Positions 57,991 through 64,000 of a DNA stretch of 64,000 nt are shown here, one piece after another (position 1 is the stretch's first letter; every line of letters starts with the position of its first letter). The DNA is from Heterodera schachtii (lineage: Eukaryota; Nematoda; Chromadorea; Rhabditida; Heteroderidae), in NCBI GenBank assembly GCA_023374025.1, contig SIJG01000186.1, positions 20,815 to 84,814 on the forward strand, written 5' to 3'. Made by a program: the position numbers and the translations under genes. Under the pieces are notes generated by a model. It saw only the letters and a list, made by a program, of their open reading frames with translations. It did no database searches and had not been told where the DNA came from.

Positions 57991-58782
57991 GGTGCTAGGT
58001 CGATCCACAAAAAACTCAGTGTGGGCGATCCACAAAAAAACTCAGTGATCGATTGGTCATTTCCGGAAGCCTATCGCACCACTTTCGGGGCATCAAAAGT
58101 GCCTGATCCGGAACCCGGACCGGCCCGGTTAAGAATAATTTTTTGTTCACTTTTTCAAGGGCTATCTCTCAGGCCGGGTCCGGTCCTTGATCCATTCACT
58201 TGGAGCCCGTCATGGGTCGGGCACATCTGCCGGAGGGCCCTCAGCCTTTTCCCGACCCTGGCGATGTCCAACCCAAACTAAGCGTGCCGGTACCAGCGGC
58301 TTTTTTGTACAGCTCGATGAGCTCTACAAAACGGTATCAATGGCGTCCGGCTGTGTCTACTACAAATGGAGTTGGCGAGAAGTGATGCGAAAAATTGAAA
58401 AATAAAAAAATTTCTCGCAAATTTTCTCCATTTGTAGTAGACACAGCCGGACGCCATTGATACCGTTTTGTAGAGCTCATCGAGCTGTACAAAAAAGCCG
58501 CTGGTACCGGCAAGCTTAGCTTGGGTTAGCCATCGACAGGATCGGGGGCGAGGCTGAGAGTCCTCCGGCAGATGTGCCCGACCCATGACGGGCTCCAAGT
58601 GAATGGATCAAGGACCGGACCCGGCCTGAGAGATAGCCCTTGAAAAAGTGAACAAAAAATTATTCTTAACCGGGCCGGTCCGGATTCTGGATCAGGCACT
58701 TTTGATGCCCCGAAAGTGGTGCGATAGGCTTCCGGAAAATGACCAATCGATCACTGAGTTTTTTGTGGATCGGCTCAGCATG
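57991..58782. mobile_element. fold-back transposon, ~380-bp arms
   Basis: Two near-identical inverted arms (about 57,991-58,400 and 58,420-58,782) start GGTGCTAGGTCGATCC and CATGCTGAGCCGATCC. The left arm has two tandem GATCCACAAAAAACTCAGTG units. Perfect 9-bp duplication TTTAATTTA at 57982-57990 and 58783-58791. Each arm is homologous to the interior of the 10.5-kb element. Open frames on both strands are mirror copies of one another and not genes. Confidence 0.88.
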
Positions 58783-58791
58783 TTTAATTTA

Positions 58792-60029
58792 TATTGAAAC
58801 ATTTTGGCATTGTAAAATACCGGTAAAATGATCAACTATTTTTAACGATTCATTCTCGATCTTTGCTGCGCGTTCCTTGGCATCCGAAATTCAAAAATAA
58901 TACGCGAAAATTTCAAAAACTGTGGAAAAATGCGTGTAATTTTGTTGGCCTTTTTCCATAAAAAAAAAGTAAAAATCATTAAGAAGCAATAAGTAAATGT
59001 AATCAATACTTTCATTGATATTTTATGTGAAATAAGGTGAATTGGCAATTTTTCAAAAAAAAAACGCCAAAATAATTACGAAAATATGAAAAAAGGCAAA
59101 TATGTGAAAAACCCATCATGATAATTGGCAGAAAGAATTAATTTATTTTATTTAATAAAAAGTATTTTGGTTATTTTGTTGTTGCAAAAATGAATTTTTA
59201 TTTATTAATATTAAATTAATTGAAATGCATAATTAATTAATTTGGCTAATTAAATACTTTATTATCCGTCTTCACTTTGACCATCCGTTGTTCTTTTTTT
59301 CGACATTTTTCACCAATTCGTCCCGGCATTTGATAATGCACACCAACAGAAGAGTCCCGGGCTGTTCATCTGCGCACCCGCAACTTTCGCCTGCTTTTGG
59401 TGGTCCAATGCTTCTGCTGCTGCTGTCCACCAATAATAAGTTTAATTCATTGGCGCCAAAAAGGAACAAAACGAAGAGAAAAGGGGCAAAAACCCTAAAA
59501 AATAGTAAAAAACAATTAAAAATAAATTTAATTTGATTATTTCCTGTTGTAATATATCAATAGGAATTCAGAATTGAAATGCGGGAAAAACGAATTTTGC
59601 TTTCCAAAAATTTTAATTTAAAAATAAAATTAATATTTTTATTACTTTCATTGAAAATTACCAAAATGATAACATCAACAAATTTTGTAGTAATTATCCA
59701 AACAGCAAAAAAAGCACAAAATTATGTTAAACTTCCTAAAGACTATAATATTGTTAATTTTAATCTGTAAAGTAATGATTGCGCATTGCATTTTGACGAT
59801 TTTAATTGATCAATGATGAACAAATGAATGAATTAATGAATGATTTTGTTTTCTCTTAATTTAGCGAATGCAGCAAATCATAATAAGGCGATTTTGATTA
59901 ATTTGTAAATAAGTTGATGACTGAAACCAAAATTATCTGTGCCTCTTATCGGAAACCAAAAAGCCGAGAAATTATTAAATAAAAATGCATAAAACATTTA
60001 TTAATTTTATAAAAGTAATTAATTAGTAA
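58792..60029. other. intergenic; weak minus-strand open frame at 59,272-59,500
   Basis: Mostly AT-rich. On the minus strand 59,500-59,272 reads a hydrophobic stretch (PFLFVLFLFGANELNLLL) followed by RSIGPPKAGESCGCADEQPG and LLLVCIIKCRDELVKNVEK, then stop. No in-frame ATG or upstream exon was found, so it is only a possible partial secreted peptide. Confidence 0.3.
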
Positions 60030-61756
60030 TCAATACAAATTGGTTTGAAATTCATAATACTCAATTTTATCCTCCTCATTTTGCGTGAATCTCACCACAC
60101 ATGTGAATTTTTCTTGAGCAGAGAATCCATCAAAATAGGCAAATTTATGGGCCAATGGCGACAAATTTTGCGAGGAATGGAACATCTGAAGGGGCAAATC
60201 AAAAAAATAATTAAAAAAGAAATTAAAAATTGAATTTTAAAATGATTTCCTCCACCTGACAAAGAGTGCCCTCAACAAATTGCCGACGGTGCCAAGCGAA
60301 AGAAGGCACAAATAAGCGGACAATTGGAATTGCATGATGCAAAAAGATTGATGCGCTTTTGTATTTCTCAATTAGCTAAATTTTGGAAAATCATTGAAAA
60401 ATAAACCTCCCAAAATTAGCGAATTATTTAGTGAGGCTTAAGCCTCGAGAGAGTCTCAAGTCTTGGTAAACATTAAATAACATTATGGGTTTTATTAAAA
60501 CAAACAAATCCAGCTTAGTCAATTTCACATCAAAGCATTTTACAAATGTTTTTAATTAAAATTCAACCTTATTTTTATAAAATTAATTTAAATCAAATAA
60601 TAAACAATTAAACATTAATTAGAAATTTTCTTAGAAAAGACTCGACTTTCGGTAATTATTCGGTCTTATTCCTCAATAATTTTTTTTTGTTTTTTTGCAT
60701 TTTAATATGTTTTTTACCCACTCACTTCAAAAAGTAATGCGAATTGATGTGCCTCAACAACGATTTCTGAACAAAATTGTCGTCCCGTCAGAATGAATTC
60801 GATCACTGAGTTGTCATTTTCGGTCAATTTTTCAAATTGGTGCCCATTTTGTCGCATTTCAATTAAATAATTTTTGTCAATTTTTAAAGTGATTTTTTGC
60901 TTCATCAGCTCAACCACTCGCTTAAATGCCCATGGTTCGGTGGAAGTGCGAATTTTGAAGTGTTCGGCGTGGGGCTTAATTAATTTAAATATTAAAAATG
61001 ATTTATTTTAATTTATGATTTAAATTGCCTTGAATATTGGGCAATCAATTAAAAACAAAGTCAATGCTCTGTCATTGAAAATGTCAATTGTCATTTTGCC
61101 AAAGCACAGGTCCTTGAAATGCCAAAAGAAATGCGCACTTTGCGGCCGTTCAATCGGAAAATGTTTGTTTTGCTATTACAAAAGAACTAATTAATTAATT
61201 AACTTGCCTTCCACACGCAATTATTCAGTGTAATTTTTTTCAAAGTTGTGCCATCATTAGCAAATCGCTATAAAATTAATATTAATAATAATAATTTAAT
61301 TATTGGCAATTATAACTTGAATGTAAATGCAGAATGGTATTCGCTGTGCCGGCCATTCGTCGCTTATAAATTTTGAGTAAAATGACAAGCATTTGTCTGT
61401 GCAATTCTCAAAAATCTAAACTTAATTAGGTAATAACCTTAATTATTCATTAGGGTATATTAAAATTATTTACTTCTCCATTGGTTGTTTCTTCATATGC
61501 CCTGAGTGAATATTGAAGTGAACAGAACAACGGGCAAATCCACAATTTGCCCATTTTAAATTTTGGAAAATGATTGGCTTCATTTGCGGCAATAAAAGCA
61601 CTCCAATGAGCTAACAAATAAGAGATTAATTAACTAATTAATTGAACCATTATCATTACCATTGACAAATTCCAAGCGTTCATTGATAGCAAAACGATCA
61701 CACAATTTGAACACATCAAAAAGCACATCATTTGGAATGTAAATTGATGAGTTCAT
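60030..61756 (-). CDS. F-box-like protein
   Basis: Exons on the minus strand: 61756-61660 (MNSSIYIPNDVLFDVFKLCD, the F-box-like start), about 61,612-61,475 (HWSAFIAANEANHFPKFK), about 61,417-61,310 (FENCTDKCLSFYSKFIS), 61,263-61,206 (RFANDGTTLKKITLNNCVWK), about 60,990-60,725 (HFKIRTSTEPWAFKRVVE, ENDNSVIEFILTGRQFCSE, HQFALLFE), about 60,384-60,258 (LIEKYKSASIFLHHAIPIVR) and about 60,188-60,030 (MFHSSQNLSPLAHKFAYFDG, ending EYYEFQTNLY, TGA). Phases agree at the first joins and at the last two. The pattern PNDVLFDVFKxCDR at the N-terminus is typical of the F-box-like family expanded in cyst nematodes; such proteins recruit targets to SCF ubiquitin ligases. The C-terminal part has no recognised repeat. 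Confidence 0.62.
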
Positions 61757-62304
61757 TATTTGGACATTTTTTAAATAATTTTTTGTTTTTACTAAATTCG
61801 CTTTTTATAAATTAAATGCATAACAAAATGGGCAATTGTTATTTGCAGAAGATAAAGGACATTCAATCAGCTAATGGAGAAGAGTAATTCATTGAAAAAC
61901 AATGGTCAGCTGTCGCAATTTGGCAAGGAAAAGCAAAAATAAGCATTTGTTACTAAATGAAAATTTAAAATAAGACAGAAAAAAGAGCGAAAAAAATATT
62001 TTTGGATTATATTTTTTAAATTAGAGTATTAATTAGGCTTCATTTTATAGGCACAAAAACCCTCGAAAAGGCACCAAAGCAAATATTTTTGTTTATTAAC
62101 TCTTTTTCGGTAGCAAAACTCTTATTATACTTTTAAAAAAGAGTGTGAAAAAACCCGAAAATTTTCGGTTCAAAGGGAAACAATAATGGCGTTAATTAAC
62201 GCCACCATTCGACACAAATTCTTTTACATTTTAAATTTTCATCGAAATTTCTTCTTTATACAATAAATACATAATCAATGACCCGTAAAAAACAATCAAA
62301 AGAT
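61757..62304. other. intergenic between F-box-like gene and GT11 gene
   Basis: Both genes run on the minus strand, so this holds the 3' end of the GT11 gene and the promoter of the F-box-like gene. AT-rich; GTTAATTAAC is a palindrome near 62,190. No gene seen. Confidence 0.45.
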
Positions 62305-64000
62305 CTAATCAAAAGTCATCGTTCCGTTGGTCAATTTGATCGGTTTCCATTCAGCCAAAAAATTTTCTCGCAAATACGGCGTCCCTAAATTTTTAAGTTA
62401 ATTAAAGGATCCAACCATTTGTGAACAACAAATAGTTTAAATTTTATTTTTCTTTAATTACCTTCAAATTTTGAATTGTAAAAAATGGTGGCTTCGTCCG
62501 GCATCAGATAAGCAATCCACCAGGAAAATGTGGAGGACTGTGCCGTGACCAGCAGCGAATCGCACGCCGTTGTTGCAAATGCCAAGTCATTTCCTCGCGA
62601 CATTTCTTTGGGCAAATAAACTTTTGGAATTAGCTAAAAATTAAAGACAAATAAATAAATATGCCAATTTTAACCCTAAATAAATAATTTTACCTGCCGA
62701 TTGATTGTCAAATTATTCAAAAATTCTTTTTCAACTCCCATTAAAACGACGGAAATATCGTTGAATTTTTTCTTAATTTTTAAAGAAATAAATAAAAAAA
62801 ATTAAAAACAATAAATAATTTTTACCTTTAAATGATGAAATCCGAATTCAATTCCCTGCTCTGTGAAATCCTTTTTTGTTTCAATACCAAAATTCTTAAA
62901 ATCTTCAATCCGAACGTGGACACAAAATTTGTGAGAATGATCCTCTCTTAAAAATAAAAAATGAATAATATTTAAATTTGTTTTTAATTTAACTGAAATA
63001 ATTCGCTTTTGTATGTGCCCACAGTTTCACAAAGTTCGTGTCCAAATTGGAAAATTTGTCGAATTTCCGTCCTTCGATTTTCAAAGAATTTATACGATTG
63101 AAAATAATATCCCTAAAAACGACAAAATTAATTTATAATTGAAAAATATATTAAAGTCTTACATCAATTTTTATGTACTTTTCTTTTATCCTTGAAATGG
63201 CACGTCTAAAGGCAATGTTTTAAATTTTAAATCAGTCAAAGTGCCAACTTTTGTGGGTCCTCATATGAACAGCAGCCCGGAGCAAATCCTTGCACATAAA
63301 ATGTGTCATTTTCCATTTGTTTAGGATTCTAAATGCCATAAATAAAATGAAAATTAAATTAAATAATTTTTTAAATATTTTTATATATTTTTAATTAAAT
63401 TTGTTTTTACAATGTATTTGATTTGGCTGGCATAGACAGGGAAAAGTTTTTCGATTTCATTCTCTCCTTCCGTTTCGTGCGCTCCATGTGCTTTTTCACA
63501 TTTTTGATCTTCCTTAAAAATTGGCTTTCGCCCGTACGGTTTTCCAATGCCATACAAAGAAGCAAAACGCCACTAAATGATCATCATTAATTAATTAATA
63601 AGTATTTGTTTACAGTACCATTTGATTTCCAAGTCCGCCACAAAGTCCGCCCCAAGTGGCGAATAAATATTTGTCAAAATCTCTTGGGAAAAGCCTTCAA
63701 ATTTAATTTTTGAATTAAAATAATTCATTAAAACATTTGTGATTTTAAATTCTTTTTCATTGCCTATTAATTGATTAATATTTATTTAATCATTTTTTGC
63801 CTTTCATTTTCTTCTTCCGTTTGATTTGCTTTGCACATTTTTGACCAGTCATTGTGCTTTTCCTTTTCAACATTTTGTTTATCCAAATTTTCTCCATTTT
63901 TTTGCCCATTTTTTGGCCATTTAATTTCAAAACATTCCGTGTCGTGCATTACCATTGAGTACCTGCGAAATCAAAACTCATTAATTGGAATTGTTTTTTT
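62305..64000 (-). CDS. GT11 alpha-1,2-fucosyltransferase-like protein (5' end beyond window)
   Basis: Exons on the minus strand, from the right edge: about 63,960-63,790 (ENLDKQNVEKEKHNDWSK), about 63,680-63,622 (FATWGGLCGGLGNQM), about 63,572-63,412 (RFASLYGIGKPYGRKPIF), about 63,330-63,230 (FYVQGFAPGCCSYEDPQK), 63,205-63,165, about 63,118-62,999 (GYYFQSYKFFENRRTEIRQI), about 62,948-62,827 (FCVHVRIEDFKNFG), about 62,775-62,696, 62633-62462 (CDSLLVTAQSSTFSWWIAYL) and 62384-62305 (PYLRENFLAEWKPIKLTNG, TAG). GGLGNQM at the N-terminus and the STFSWW acceptor/donor-loop motif are GT11 signatures. The usual HxRRxD nucleotide-sugar motif reads HVRIED here, losing the second Arg, so activity is uncertain. 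GT11 enzymes act in the Golgi, transferring fucose from GDP-fucose to galactose; a membrane anchor exon would lie outside the window. Confidence 0.88.

Noticed and set aside
58021..58598. Conserved Pro/Arg-rich open frames shared with 10.5-10.9 kb
   Set aside because: The same frames occur on both arms of a palindrome, with stops at different points; DNA-level homology of the transposon explains them and no domain is present.

Overview
This is nuclear DNA from a nematode, most likely a plant-parasitic cyst nematode (Heteroderidae: Globodera/Heterodera or a close relative). The DNA is AT-rich, and genes are split by many short GT-AG introns plus some GC-AG introns. The gene content is lineage-typical: an expanded BTB-BACK-MATH family, F-box-like proteins of the type abundant in cyst nematodes, a nuclear hormone receptor with a nematode-style zinc-finger domain, a GT11 fucosyltransferase, and several small signal-peptide proteins. 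The species assignment is inference; no rRNA or mitochondrial marker is present.

Layout. 1-27 kb is a BTB-BACK-MATH cluster on the plus strand. It holds gene A (1-5467, cut by the window edge), fragment D (7.6-8.3 kb), gene C (12.1-18.3 kb, two MATH domains), gene B (19.4-22.9 kb) and pseudogene E (24.4-27.0 kb). A+D and B+E are two copies of one segmental duplication, so the copies act as each other's control for later insertions. An F-box-like pseudogene lies on the minus strand at 9.2-10.0 kb. 28.9-33 kb carries a small Ly6-like gene with one frameshift and a seven-exon secreted-protein gene (minus). 35.6-42.8 kb is one large gene: signal peptide, a 2.2-kb Thr/Gln/Pro/Tyr tandem repeat, then a charged coiled coil built from many exons, with an apparent alternative last exon. 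43.8-46.6 kb is the best-preserved BTB-BACK-MATH gene (F). 47-51 kb has a small secreted Cys-containing protein (plus) and a Lys-rich coiled-coil protein (minus). 52.3 kb is a serpin remnant. 54.2-57.6 kb is a nuclear hormone receptor (minus), 60.0-61.8 kb an F-box-like gene (minus), and 62.3-64 kb the 3' part of a GT11 fucosyltransferase gene (minus).

Mobile DNA dominates the rest. The most striking signal is a set of DNA transposons whose terminal inverted repeats are themselves arrays of short (13-25 bp) tandem repeats. Each element has a different repeat unit, and most are flanked by 8-10 bp target duplications. One of them (14,528-16,811) carries a FLYWCH + MULE transposase and sits inside the MATH exon of gene C. 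Smaller hAT-type elements with exact 8-bp duplications occur at 6.4, 17.6 and 51.5 kb. A GC-rich hairpin motif is dispersed across the window, often next to poly-G tracts. No tRNA, rRNA or CRISPR array was found.
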